This document shows, piece by piece, positions 36,469-49,345 of a DNA stretch of 64,000 bases. The first letter of the stretch is position 1. The number at the start of each line of letters is the position of its first letter. The stretch comes from Eudromia elegans (taxonomy: Eukaryota > Chordata > Aves > Tinamiformes > Tinamidae): assembly GCA_003342815.1 (NCBI GenBank), contig PTEX01000486.1, positions 85,348 to 149,347 of the forward strand. The letters run 5' to 3'. The notes beneath the pieces are model-generated. The model was not told the origin of the DNA. It saw nothing but the letters and a program-made list of their open reading frames with translations, and did no database searches. The translations under genes and the position numbers were made by a program.

Positions 36469-39400
36469 GTAATGCACCTGAGGTACCCTGGGGCGTCTGT
36501 TCTGGCTTAAAAAACCAGAAACAAATAAAAGACAAAGGAAAAAAGGCACGCGCATGTCTTTGGTAGGAGCAAAGCTGACAAGCGGACTGCCTGCATCTCT
36601 TTGTGCTGCTTCCTGTAGGCGAATTTGCTTACACGTCCTGACCAACCGCACACTGAAGGCCACAGAAAGCTCCCGCTGACTCCAGTGAGTTCCGCACTAT
36701 GACCGGCATGATGATGCAGCACCGTTTGTGACCCATCCTTCTTGCATCCTGACCCCTCAGAAAGCTCCTCGTTAGCTTTTGTCAGGAGGAACCAGAATTA
36801 AAAGGGGATCCTTAAAGGCACAGCACTTGAGGGCATGGGAGACAGCAGCAACGTTTCAATTCGGCGTATTAAAAATCCTCCTGCTCGAAGATGGTTTGAG
36901 GCACTGCTGAGGAGCTAATTCTCCTCACCTTTCACACAGCCGCTAGCTCGCATTTAATCCAAAACTCCCGTCCGAACACAAGTCAAACCACCATTCAGAC
37001 CCAAGGAACACGAACACAGCCCATGCTGCCTCAGAAGAATCTCAGCTAACACCATTCACCATTGGACAGCTTTTATTTTTTAAGTCTTACTTCACAGATT
37101 CCCCCCAGAGTTCAGTGCAAAAATTATAAAAACTGAACAACAAAAAGAAGCTCAGCTTTTCCTCATTAATATTTATGAACTGCAAATTATAGTCTTTTGC
37201 ATTGTTCACTTCAAACTAGCAAAATTGAGCGTCCCCTTCCCTTCATGTGCTGCTGCTTTTGAGAGGTCTACTTGACTTTGAAAGCAAACAGGATTTGGCT
37301 TCAATTGGCAGATAAGTTCAGATAAAACTATACTGGCAGGGCTCAGCATCGCAGTTTTACTTCAGGAAGGCTCGTGATGAACGGAGAAGAATGGAGCAAT
37401 ATAACAACTGTCCGTTACCATAATTAAAAGTGCCCAGTAATGTTTAGGATTCTCTCCTCTAAGCAGTTGCTCCAAGATTTAATACTAAGATAAAAGCGTA
37501 GTTTGAAAAATGCAATTTTACTACAATCTTCTTCCTATTCCTTACCTTTGCAGGAAGATAAAGGCCACTTTGCAGATTGAAATAGGACAAATATGTGTAA
37601 CTCGACAGAACTCCCAATTGCAATGTAAAGAGAAAAGCAGTATTCAGGTCCCTGAAGCCTGAAAGCGAATGTCAAGGAGTGTATGAAACAGTCCACAGAA
37701 AAAGACAAGTTATAAAATTTGTGTCTGAATTTTGGATAAATTTTGATCTGCATCACAGGATTATAGTCTGGAGATGCTTCAGTTACCAGTTTGAGTGACT
37801 GCACAAAGCACTTCCTTTGAAGCCATTTTACACCTGTGCCATTTCACCTTCTAAAGGAAATCAGTGCAAGGTCTCAGGAGACTGCTCTCATCTCCCTCCG
37901 ATTTCCAGGGCTTCTCTGTCACCATGGAATCAGAAATGCACTGAAAATCTTCTGTGGCTCGAGGCACTTGATAGTTTCATTTCTGGGATGAGAGATTTAT
38001 GCAAATTCATATATAATAATGGGGAACTTTGAAGCTTCTAAGATGTCCTTTTACAGCTGAAAGGGTTGATTGGAAGCGAGCCTTTCCATTCAGCATTTTC
38101 CCTTGCTGACATAAAACATTACTTTCGCCTTTACAAAATTTTGTTTTGTGGAAATTGCTATTAAAATGACAGCCTGGAATAATAATGCATCCTGTTGTCA
38201 CATCCCTGTTAGTATTGCCAATTCAAACTGCAATTACTCTTCAGGTGAACTTCTGAGCCCAGAACACAGCATGCTGAATGCAGTGCTCTTACCTGAGGGT
38301 TGTTGCTTTTGGCCCTTTGCGGTTGTGTACTTCACATAAAATGAGATTTGCAGGGGAGGAAATTAGACAGCCAGTTCCAATTGAATTTCAATAAGTTCTG
38401 AGCACCTATTTCCCCTATAAACCCTGAAAACCATAGTCAGGATCATGCCCTAGGATGCAAATAAATGAGAAATGTCATCCTGACTGCTTCCTGCCATTTA
38501 GGAGTGTGTAGATGTGGTAGTTTCTTCCAGTCTCTCAGTTCTCTCCTTACCCTGGAAGCCCAAATCATTTGACTGCTGGGGTTTCTTTCACCCAATTTTA
38601 TTCTAAGCTGAACTGACAAACTTCTTTGTGACAAAAATTGGCTTTGGGCTATTGGGCTATTACTGAATTAAGTTCTTCTTTTCTTTAACTGATTTCTATT
38701 CTTTAAAGTGTTTCTTCTACATCATTAAGCTCTTCCCTTTAGAGAAAGTCAAAGAACACTCCACAGTTTCTATACAGATTTGTGGATACTCAGTTTCTGT
38801 GTGGAGAAATAGTTGGAAAACTGTTAAAAATGGAGTGGAGAAGCTGAGTTCACTACCACACTAGTTGGTGCTGGTAGAACCTTCTTTCTGCACAGCCAGT
38901 ACTTGAGCTGCAGAAGGATGATCAGGCAGATCAGAGGGGATATGCACCACTCTTCTTTCAGTCTTGGAGGCCCATCTCCATTTGGGTTTAACTTTCTGTA
39001 GCATGGCTAAAAATATCAGGGAAATGTCACAGTCACAGAAATGGGCAATCTGTTGACAAGGTATCAGATAGCATGCAGCTATCTGGATAGCTTTAGTCTA
39101 ATATCTACCGGGCATTCTTGTAAGAGCACATCTCCAGGCACAGTCTTCCCCTCCACTCTCACTCCACTCTGCCATCCCACACACCAACTGCTGGTGGGAA
39201 TCTCCCCAAGCATTTTTATCACCAAACCATTCTTATCAACGTCAAAAGAGACAAGTCAGTCTGTTGTAGGCAAAAAGAGATTACCAGACTCTTCAGCAGG
39301 TCTGAGACCAGAGTCACCCAGTTTTTCTGCAATCACTTGATCCCCTCCCAAAAAGGAAAGTGGAAAGAGATAAGAAAAATCACACAATTAGATTATTTGA

Positions 39401-42400
39401 CAGGCCCAGGTACGTAAAATGCCAAAGTAGTGCTCCTCAGCAATGAGGTGTTATGAGGACGCAAAGAAAGCAAAGAAGTCATGAGTCTTTCTATCCAGTA
39501 ATTCAAGATGATTGTGTTTGGAAGGCAAGAAATGCATACCTGGCTTTAGCAAGATGATCACTGAACTTCCTTCCTGCATAAGCTAAAAGCAAAACAAAAG
39601 CTTCAGTATAGGGGCAATCTTATTCACTTTCCATTATTAGATCAGTCTTAGTTGGAGACTGTCTAGGATAGTTAATCAAGATCTCTGTCTCAAATACAAA
39701 CAAACAAAAAAATCCACATCTTTCTGCACTCTATTCAGAATCCCTCCCCAAACGCCGTAACATTTATGACAAGTGCAATCTTATTTCCAATGCCTGCAGA
39801 AGCAGTAGATAATTACAAAACAGACAGAATAGCTGGAGGAAGATAAGAAAAATCATTATGTCACACAACCTTGAATGAGGTTGATGGTATATTAAAGAGC
39901 TACCGTGTAAAATCTTAGTTTTAGTGAAGTCAACGGTAAAGCTCCCACTGAGTTCACTTGAGAAGCTTTTATACAAAGAGTTATTTAGTGAAAGCTTAGG
40001 TCATTCTACAACACTGATAAAGGTTATAGTCTTAATGAGGAGGCTAATTAAGGTTTCTATGGTCTGTATATAATCGCTTCTAATCTACAGTGCTTAGGAG
40101 AAATGAAGTCAAAATCATGATAATTTTTCAAACATGAATATCCTAGTTAAAAAAAAACTTTAATAATTTTTATGTATTAGAATTTTGTTTTGAAATTCAA
40201 AAGACATGCAAAATTTCAATGCGATGTAATGATAATGAGTAAACAAAGGATAATTAGTCCCTTCTCACCTTTTTTATCCTCTTTTTCCAACATCTTAATG
40301 TCTCTCCTTTTTCACTTCTCAGAGGAATTTACTCACAGGCTACACATCCGTTGCCTACAATTCTATTCCCAAAATAATTTTTTCCAGAACCTTAGAAAGC
40401 AGACAGGGGCCAAATGTGGGACTTGAAAAGTACATGGCCACTACTGGTAGAGACTAGAATCTAATTTGCTGTGGGAGGAGCCAGGCAGTGACACAATGCA
40501 GCCCCTGAACCTTAGTTATATGGTAACACTCATTATCTGACAGTAGCAGCAGAAATATGCAGAAGACACCAAGTATCCGATTCACCTAAAGAAAATGCTC
40601 TTAAGGACAGACGTCCAGCAGGTGTAACCAGCATGAACAGGCACAAAGATTTTTGTCTCCAGAGCTAGGAATTTGAAAGCTTTCTTATGCCCTAAGTTTA
40701 GTTAAGAACTAAGAATTTTGGTTCTTCATATGCCCATTCTTCCAGGCAAATGAAAATGAGCCAGCTGCAATTATAAGAGCTGATGTCTCCTTATTCTCAC
40801 TTTTTTGTGTAGACACCAGCCAAGTCTACCTACTAGGTATGAAAACGCATACAAATAACCAAATGCAAAATTCAGCTTTTATCTTCCAGGTATTCTCCAG
40901 ATAGCCCTGAAGAAATTTCCCCTCACAATCAGGTAAATAATAGACTGTGTGGGGACTGGACCTTATACACATCTTGCCATGTAAGTAGAGAATAATTAAT
41001 TAACCTCCTATTTACAGTTTGTCTGATAAGAGCATTAAATAGCAAGTAGCCAGAAGAACTGTGAGGTACTGAAACGTTTACTCTCACTCACTCACTATGT
41101 AAACACAAGTGTGTTTGCAAAGGAAGATGCAATAGATTTGGCACTTATCCTGTGGCTTCTTACTGTGATGGGATATGTCTGTAAATAGGAATCACAGATG
41201 CTTCTGCCTGCAGCTGAAATCAAATATTTTTGGTATCCCACAAGGCAACACAGTGTTCCAAACACAACAATCGTCTGAAAAGTCATTAAAACCCAATTAT
41301 TCACCTAGAGTTCCTGTGGGGCCCCATACCTTAAATAGCTTCTTGCATGATGTATATCCCTCATTCTTCTGAATTTTCAGAAATCTGATCGTTTTACTGG
41401 TCTCTGGCTCTACTTTTACTTACAAACCTCACCAGCTATCTTAGGTGTAAATCACGGCATTCAGACACTAACTTGTCTCACTATTATAAAACCACTGATT
41501 TCTACAAAGGAAGCAAGAAAGAATCCTTACTATCAATAAAATAAAATCAAAAGCGGGGGGGGGAGGATATTTACATAAAAATCTATAACATTCATGCCAC
41601 ATTCACCTGTGCCATGTTTAAAATTTCATTCTGGTACAAGCAGACACATCTGCAACAGGTCTCTCAATATCACTCTGACAAGGTAAAAGTACAGCCACAT
41701 TAAAGTCTCTGTATTTGCCAAAGAAACAAATAAGCTCTTCCTACTCAAAGTAAAAATTAGGGCATAAGATTTCAAATTGCAATTGTAAAAGAAAAATGTA
41801 AAGCAAAAGAAAGAAAAAGAAAAAAAAAGGAGACTGCTTTCATCTGAACCATGAAAAGAAGTAATTCACGGGGACTGACATACTTTATTTCCTTTACATA
41901 TTTTTTTACAAATGAATTTCATTGTATTTGGATTATTACCTTAACTCACTACACGAAAATAATCTGATGTCACAAAAAGTTACAATAACAGGAATAAATA
42001 GCTTTTGGGGCCTGGAAACTGGTTATATAACCTTCTACTTATAGGTCCCTACTTAGTCCAACTCCAAAGTCATTACAGACCAACTATTTTTGCCTTCTTA
42101 TGGTAGGCAGGTGGGTCTATGAAGTGTGGGCATCAGACTCATAGCGAAGAAATTGCAGGGTCTGCAACAGAAACAGCAGTCTCAGAGGAAGCTAAGGTGG
42201 GACTGGTGATAGAAATGACTCACTTGCAAATCCTAAGGAAATGTCCAGCTTTCACTAGCCTGGTAACTAACTCAAGCTATGCCTGCATGGAGGTATACTT
42301 ATGGTCCAGGAGGGAAGCACAAGATGGGAGGGAATTTCTACCTTTTCCATATAAATGACTCTTTGGTGTCAGTTACACAGTTGTGATATTAACAAAAGGA

Positions 42401-45400
42401 AAAGCAACAAAAACGAGAAGGATTCACAGAGGCTAAATTACTATCAAGCTGAACTGAGTGACAGCCCTAGAAATTATAACCATCTGCAAGGAAGATATAT
42501 GGTACACCAAACTCCCTCCTACAAACCTGTAAATGCTACTTACTCTTCTCTATAAAGTGGTGCAAGATTGGCAGCTGAAACAGAAATATTCACATGGGTA
42601 TTAACTATTATTCACTTACTGCCACTATTATTCAGTTCTGGAGAGAGAAAAATCTCTCAGCCATTCTATTTATTCAAGAAATATTTGTTTAAAACCATAT
42701 TACTACACAATTCAGACATTATTTTATGAAATTTCACAGCTTATGGGTCTAGGCATTTGCTTAGGTATCAGGCAGTGCTTGAGAATTTATTTTTCATCCC
42801 ATACTATTGCATGTATCTCTCTCAAAAACATTATGAATAATATAAATACATAAGTAAGCACAACTTCTAGCAATAGCAACACATTATTTTGATTAGAAGC
42901 AGGATAGGAAGATGCTGGGATCAGTATTTTAGAAAATAAAATTACCTAATGCAAAAGAGAGCAGAAAAAAAATTCCCATCCCCAAAACAAAGACACCAGT
43001 CCTACACAGGTGTATTTTATCCAGCGTGCTGACCCACTTCCTTGAGACAGGGTCGTACGGAGTGTATTGTATCGACTAGGATTTTTGAAAGCTGGATCAC
43101 CAACCTCGCTTGTTTCAGAGATCTGGCAAACCCGTATCACGCTGCACTTCAAAGACTAGCTTCAGCCTTTCAAAGAGGGAGCACGAATTTGTGTAAGCCT
43201 CAAAACTGCACTTTGTAAAACAGCAGCAACACTAACAAAACGAGAGAATAGGAAAATTCTCATGCGGCCTGATCTGAACACAAATATTTCAGGCATGCTT
43301 ATTACATTCAAAGAACACTCATGAATAATAATTGGAAAAACTTTATTCCTCTGTACAAAGGAACCATCGCAACACCATGTTAGATCACGAGAAGCTTGAA
43401 AAGTAAAAGATTAAAATTACAAAATAGAATAAGGCAAGAAATATGAAGGGAAACAATGTCGTTAAGAAGCATCAAAGAAAAAATGTGAATGAAAAATGAA
43501 GCACTTTAAAAGGTGATTTTACCTCTCCTGCAAATATTTTATTATTAGGAATGAAGAGGATATTTTTACAAATATATTTCTGTATGAGTGTTATTTTTAA
43601 TAAGCAGATTAAGCACTGAAGGAATTGATACTCTTTTGTCTACTTCGGCTTAACATGACATTTCTGTGTCACTTCCCAGAGCACGTTTCATGGACTGGAT
43701 AACACTAATTAAAATATCTTAGAAAAAATTAATCAACCACTTGCCACAATAACTGAATTTTTCTTAGATAACTGTATGGGAGCTTATAAAATAGGGAGAA
43801 TTCTATAGAATCTTCATCAATACAAATTATTTCAGAAACCGTACATGTTGTTGAGATCCAAAAGTGGGAAGTTCATGTAGTAGATTACCTTATTATTGTA
43901 TTTCATGTCTTATATCTAGGGATAGTGAAAGTCCAGTGCAGGTCATGTTTTATGTACTCAGAGCCAGATAATCACAGGGCTTCTCATGGCCTCTGAAAAA
44001 TCAAGCTTTAACATCTTTAAACATCTAACCAAGGGTTTTAATGTTTTGAGAGAATAAGTGGATCAAGTGCATGACAAGAAGCTTCCTGTTTACTTCTAGA
44101 TGAATAATGCTTTTTTCACAAATACATTATCACACAGCCTAGTCGCAGGTTGTCAGCCTTGTTTTTGGATTTATGCAATTTAAAGCCACTGATCAAAAAT
44201 GGACAGCAGCCCTTTTAAAAGATTACATAAGCAAATGGAAGTCTGCATGCCTATTCAGGCTTTTTAGACCAATAAATTGGAGAGTTTTATGCAGTTCCAG
44301 AGCGTTTCTGCTACCAGCCATAGAACTGCTTTGCTCATGCTTTTTCAGCATTTTTACATATATTAGGAAAAGGAGTGTTCACCAAAATGGAAACATCACC
44401 TAAAATATTGGCCAGATGCTCTTCTGCTTCCATAAAGTTGAAACAGAAGGTCACTAGTATGTATGTCTTTATTTCATGCAGGTTTTTAGGCTCAGATCAG
44501 AATACGTAGAAGGACTGACTAGGTTTCAGGCACCTACTCTAGGATTTCAGAGTGAAATCCTGACTCTACAAAAGGCAGCAGGATTCAATTCTGGGTTATA
44601 AAAATAGGATTCATGCTTTAATATTCACCTGCCATCAAAGTTGCTCTAAATGCCCTTCAGAGCTTCGAAAACCTTAGCCCAAATGATTTCATTCAAAACT
44701 GCTGAAATTACCCAAACCTTTCATGAACAAGAGATACTGAAACTCCTCTGCTTTTTGCAGCATAAAATCATATGCAGCCTGAAAGGTGCATTTAAGAGAT
44801 ATGAACTTCAGTTAAACATCCAACAAGTCTAATGGGAGTTTCAAGACTACACTGGACGCAGAGGCCACTACAGGCAAGTTTCATTATGATGTTTAATAAA
44901 TTTTACAGACAGAGCTTCCAGTATCAGCTGTGAACTTGGTGCAAATCCTATGCTATGTTTTGGCAACCCTGTAAATGTGTATACATTGCAACCCTCTTTT
45001 TCCTCATATATTAAAGGGAGTAGATACAATAATGATAACAAAAGGCAATTGGCTATTAGAAATTGCTAACAACCCTTCTCTCAGGAGCTAAGAGTTCTTT
45101 TCTTGAATAATGGGAAGTTATCATCACAGTATTTCCAGAAATATACCCTGTTAGTACCACAGACACCTAGCAGCAACTGTTGTATGAATAAATTCTAAGC
45201 TGCTGCCATTTACCATGGCTTTTTGGCCATGAACCACAGACCTTGTTATGTGCTACCAGAAAACCTGTAGTCCTCATTTTTCCACATAATATGGAATAAA
45301 ATGGAGAACTTCCAAATGTTTAACTTTGTATCCATGGCCCCAAACTCCCTGTCCTTGTGCCGTCCTGTGGGTGAAGAACACCAGCACCAGAGGGAAACCA

Positions 45401-45510
45401 GACCATATGGGCAGTGATTGGGGATGCCGAGGGCTGGACAGACCCCAGGGCTACAGGGGGTTACTGCTAGGCAGCTTGTAGCGCAGTGCAGGACTCGTCT
45501 CACCCAGAGC

Positions 45511-45539
45511 TGAAATTACCCAAAATTTGGGTAATTTCA
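45511..45539. repeat. Perfect 29-bp palindrome
   Basis: TGAAATTACCCAAA, one central A, and then its exact reverse complement. The right arm is also the start of a direct repeat, so the palindrome may have arisen by an inverted local duplication. Confidence 0.9.
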
Positions 45540-45588
45540 CCCATGGCCACTGTGAAATTTTGGGTAATTTCACACCGATGGCCACTGT
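45526..45588. repeat. Two-copy direct repeat, 28 and 30 bp
   Basis: Copy one (45526-45553) and copy two (45559-45588) both read TTTGGGTAATTTCAC, then CC or ACCG, then ATGGCCACTGT. They differ only by the two extra bases in the middle. A partial inverted copy (TGAAATTACCC) lies immediately to the left. Confidence 0.88.
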
Positions 45589-48193
45589 CTGGACAGAGGT
45601 GATCAGATCCAGAGAGTATCTGGTATTATCACACCTGAACGCATGTATTAAACAGGAAATGACTAACCTACTTCCCTCCACAAGGTTTTAGCAAAGCCTA
45701 CACCATGGGTCCACCGATACCTTTTAGGTGACCAGTGACAGAGGCCTCAGCTACAAGGGAGATGTATGAGCCAGGACGAGGGCTCCCAGGCTTTCCTATG
45801 CCAAACGCAGCTGCATTCCTTTGGCAAACAACTTCAACGCGGTGATGCAGCGCACAGCAATTCTGCTGCTCTGCCCTCAGCCCCCTGGGTTTAACGGGAT
45901 TACACGTGTGCCGGGGAGTTTGGCCCCATGCCCGTGAGCACAGTAGCCATGGAAACACAGGTTTCCATGCTGGCTGCACCTTGGATAGGGGCTCAGCGAC
46001 CGAAGCATCACGGCAGCGATGCGGCTAGTGGTGGATGTCCCTATTATATTAAGACAAGCTCAGGAAGAGGCTCCCGAGACGCAATCGCATAACCCGACTG
46101 TGCCACAGACCCATCTGGGCCAAGGGCAGAGGAGGAACCACCACAAGCGCAAGGGGCGGCTTCCCCACCTTGTCTCCTTGCTCCATTAGCCACCAGCGCA
46201 CTGGGTCTGGCTGGTGCTTCCCAGGTTGATTGGCTACTGACAGTATTTCTAACCTGCAGAAACTCCAAAGAAGTGCAGGGCAGCAGCTGCTCAGTTTTAA
46301 CCACTGGACATTGCTCCAAAATGGAGAGGTCTGACCCAAACCGACCGGCACCTACAGGAGCCTCCTCCTGAACTCAGTGATCAGAAATGAATCCGGACAG
46401 GAGAATTTCAGTCTGAAAAATACGCCTCTCATAATGCATCAGTGAAATACATTTATTCCCCCTTTTCTCTCACTTTTAACAGTCTATATGGATTAAATAC
46501 ACAAGCATGATCCTGTGCATGTTAGGCCAGTGACTAATTTACTGAACTACCCGAGCAAGGAAGGATTATTTTATCTAATTAAGACAGAGCACAGTATTTA
46601 AGGCAGAACATTTGCATTAAAGCAGACAATTCAGAATTATAAATACTGTTGAGTCTGAAATTATGAATGTTAATCTTTCCTCATAACAATGTTCTACTGA
46701 CACACATTGTAAATCACCTCCCGCTGCTTGCAGTAGATTAAGCCATCACTCGAAAACGCTCAATTATATATCTGAATAACATTAAAAATATGAACTTTAG
46801 TTTTATTGTGAAAGGGCAATGCCGATGGTATGATGTCAATGTTAATGCATTACTTGTGAGTGAAATTTAGTCTGGATTCAGTAATTTCCTCTTTTCTGTG
46901 ATCTCTTTCCTGGATTCTCCTCCCCATTGCACAAGTGCATTATGTGTAAAACTGGCAGGTTACCCAGCTTGCCCAGGGCGCATTTTTAAAGGCACAAAGA
47001 GCAGCTAGATTCCAAACTCTCACTGAACACTTCTTAACAGAATGCTTCTTAAGTGCCCACTTACCCATCCATAAAATTGGTATATTAATCTGAGAATGAT
47101 TTTGAGCAATTACCAGTAAGCTGTCTCTACAGGACATGTTAATCTATAACAAAAAAAAAAAGCTAGAAAATAAAAATCGATAAAATTCAACATCTTCATT
47201 GCTATATTAATTTTAAAAAGATTTCTGATTTATCAGCTTCAGTGAAACACAGGTACTGAATCATTAAAATCTAACAGACTGCATCATTAATTTTCATTAT
47301 CACATGCAGAAGAAAGAAACACCAGAGCTAATACTCCACACGTCTCTCAGCACCTTTAAGACTCAGACATAGGGAACCACTGTCCCATGTTAATCTGCAG
47401 AGATGGTCCCACTTAGCAGAATTTTCTTTCTGTCTTTGTTAAGTACAAGCCTAAAAATAATCCATTCAGAGAAGGATTGTTGTTTAACAAACTATAACCC
47501 AGCAAGTTTTTAAAGTAGGATTTTCATCAACCTATTTACACGTCTGAGAGATTTTCATTCTAGAGCTGCCATATCCTGGGTGTGTGGGCTGTTCTTGTTT
47601 AAATGCAAGAACATACTTTAAGAAGAGTAAATTTCCTGACCAAACAAATGCTTGTTAGTGAACTTGATTTACCTAATAATAGCAGATATTTTGAATGTAT
47701 TTCATCTCCAGACTGTTTTCCAACTGACAATGTGTTTACATCCAGATCAGTCTTATCTAAATCATTTTGGGAGAGGACTGAGAAGTGAAAGAACTGCTGG
47801 TAAAATTGGTCTTTTCTTAAAGAAAATTTCAACCATCCTTTTCTGGTTGTCCTCATTACTCAATCAAAGCCCATCTTATAAATCTGTTGCAGGATGTGAA
47901 AGGCAGAAGTGCCAGCATATGAGCCCTTTACAAATTTTAGGACACAAAAGGAAACCAAGATGATAATAATAAAGAAAAACTCTGATAATGATGCACACAA
48001 GACTCACAGCAGTCATCTGGGACAGGACAACCTGGGGCCTGCTTAGGCCTGCAGTGAATCTAGTTTGCTTCAGGTCTGCTACTAGCAAGGGATTTTGCAC
48101 ACAGCTGAAAGAAATAAACAAACTGTAATCAAACAGACATTGAATAACAAAGCCAGAATTCAGGAAAGGCTCCAAGCGTAGTTCCTATCCTCT

Positions 48194-48194
<1 letters not shown>

Positions 48195-48240
<46 letters not shown>
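48195..48240. repeat. (A)46 homopolymer
   Basis: An uninterrupted 46-base A run between CCTCTC and TCCCATCC. An AATAAA hexamer lies about 80 bases upstream, farther than expected for a normal poly(A) signal. No retrocopied gene body was recognised. Its length makes it prone to assembly or sequencing error. Confidence 0.9.
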
Positions 48241-48245
<5 letters not shown>

Positions 48246-49269
48246 TCCTCCTAGTGAACTTCCAGTTCCAAATGTAAAATTTCACCCTTTTGGTATTAGC
48301 ATACTCTTAGGATGAAACACCATGAGCCATGTGAATGTAAGATGAAACACTACGGTATCAAATGCTGCTACTAAACACTACTGTAAAGTCATCACAGAGA
48401 TTATACTATCTTTCCCAAGTAGTCTGATCCTGCAGTCTGCACCCATGTACCTTAAATTCAGGAGGTTTGTGAAATCCTGCAAATAAGCCTGGACAGCATT
48501 TCTGAAAGGCAATAGTGGAAATATCTGCGAAGCCCCACGGCTCATGGTAGCTCTACCTGAGGCTCATGCGTTTGTCTACAGCCCCATGTTCCTGTTGCCC
48601 ACACAGCTCAGGAAGTCTCTCCTGCTACTTGACTACCTACCATGGCTGAAACTAGACGTCCCCCAGCTCGGTCCTCACTGACTCCACAGACAAGGCACCT
48701 TGTTCTGCCATGAGCAGGATACCTCTCTCTAAAGCACCTTTGCACCGTCCACAACTACAACTGCGGCTTGCTTCCTTTTGGTATGGCAACTGCACCCAGC
48801 TGACAACCCTTCAAGCCCAGATTAAAGACCCCCAACGAAATGATTTGATGATGTCCCACAGAAAATATGCTTTTGTCTTTTTACTTCATTATTTGCTTTC
48901 ATAAATTTGTGGACTGCCTGGATGGATTTCTTGCAAAAATATAAGAACTAAAACCAATGCTATTCAGTAAGAAGGGCACGAACCTTCCTGAGAAAGCATT
49001 GCTATTCGCTAACAATGTGACAGATTAAATCCTAGTATGTTGTGTGGAAACCCAACTATTGTTGGTCATTATGGGTTTAGAATGTATCAAGGGCTTTGAT
49101 GTAAGTCATCTAACCATAGCAATAACCCTGGGGAATCTATTGTATGGGTCATCAACTCATCCTGACATAGAGGGGGACAAATTTATCTATCAGAATGCTT
49201 CGTGTATGATTAATGAAAAGAATATATATAATTCAGAGGGACAAAAGGACCCAAACAAACTTGTGTTAA

Positions 49270-49345
49270 ATGTTTTTTTTAAAAAAAAAAAAAAAAAGGA
49301 GGAAAACAAGAAAAAAAAACCAAGAAAGAAAAAGAGAAAACCAAC
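49270..49345. repeat. A-rich low-complexity tract
   Basis: T8 followed by A17 and then many interrupted A runs (GGAGGAAAACAAG, AAGAAAGAAAAAGAG). It produces a lysine-rich open frame that should not be read as a real protein. Confidence 0.8.

Larger units (their letters stand above)
36281..36500 (+). promoter_or_regulatory. Small internal CpG-rich promoter-like block
   Basis: A sharply bounded GC- and CpG-rich block of about 200 bp sits in AT-rich DNA. The sequence just before it is A/T-rich (AATAATAATAAATCAGAC) and the sequence after it is ordinary. It contains repeated GCGC and CATGCGCGG motifs, an NRF1-type palindrome, a strong Kozak ATG and a nearby splice donor, all on the plus strand. 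This is typical of compact TATA-less housekeeping or ciliary gene promoters in birds. The orientation opposes the surrounding minus-strand gene. It could also be an alternative or antisense promoter, or a regulatory element without coding exons. Confidence 0.6.

Noticed and set aside
36127-36663. 178-codon open frame on the minus strand across the internal CpG block
   Set aside because: It exists because CpG-rich DNA lacks stop codons. It runs into AT-rich sequence on both sides, has no domain, and opposes the better-supported plus-strand start and donor.
44481-44580. GGATTTCAGAGTGAAATCCTG as a functional inverted repeat
   Set aside because: The short imperfect palindrome lacks any companion structure and is within chance expectation for AT-rich DNA.
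45698-46351. GC-richer segment with several minus-strand frames, considered as a gene
   Set aside because: The frames overlap each other, lack domains, and the CpG density is well below that of the two real CpG blocks.
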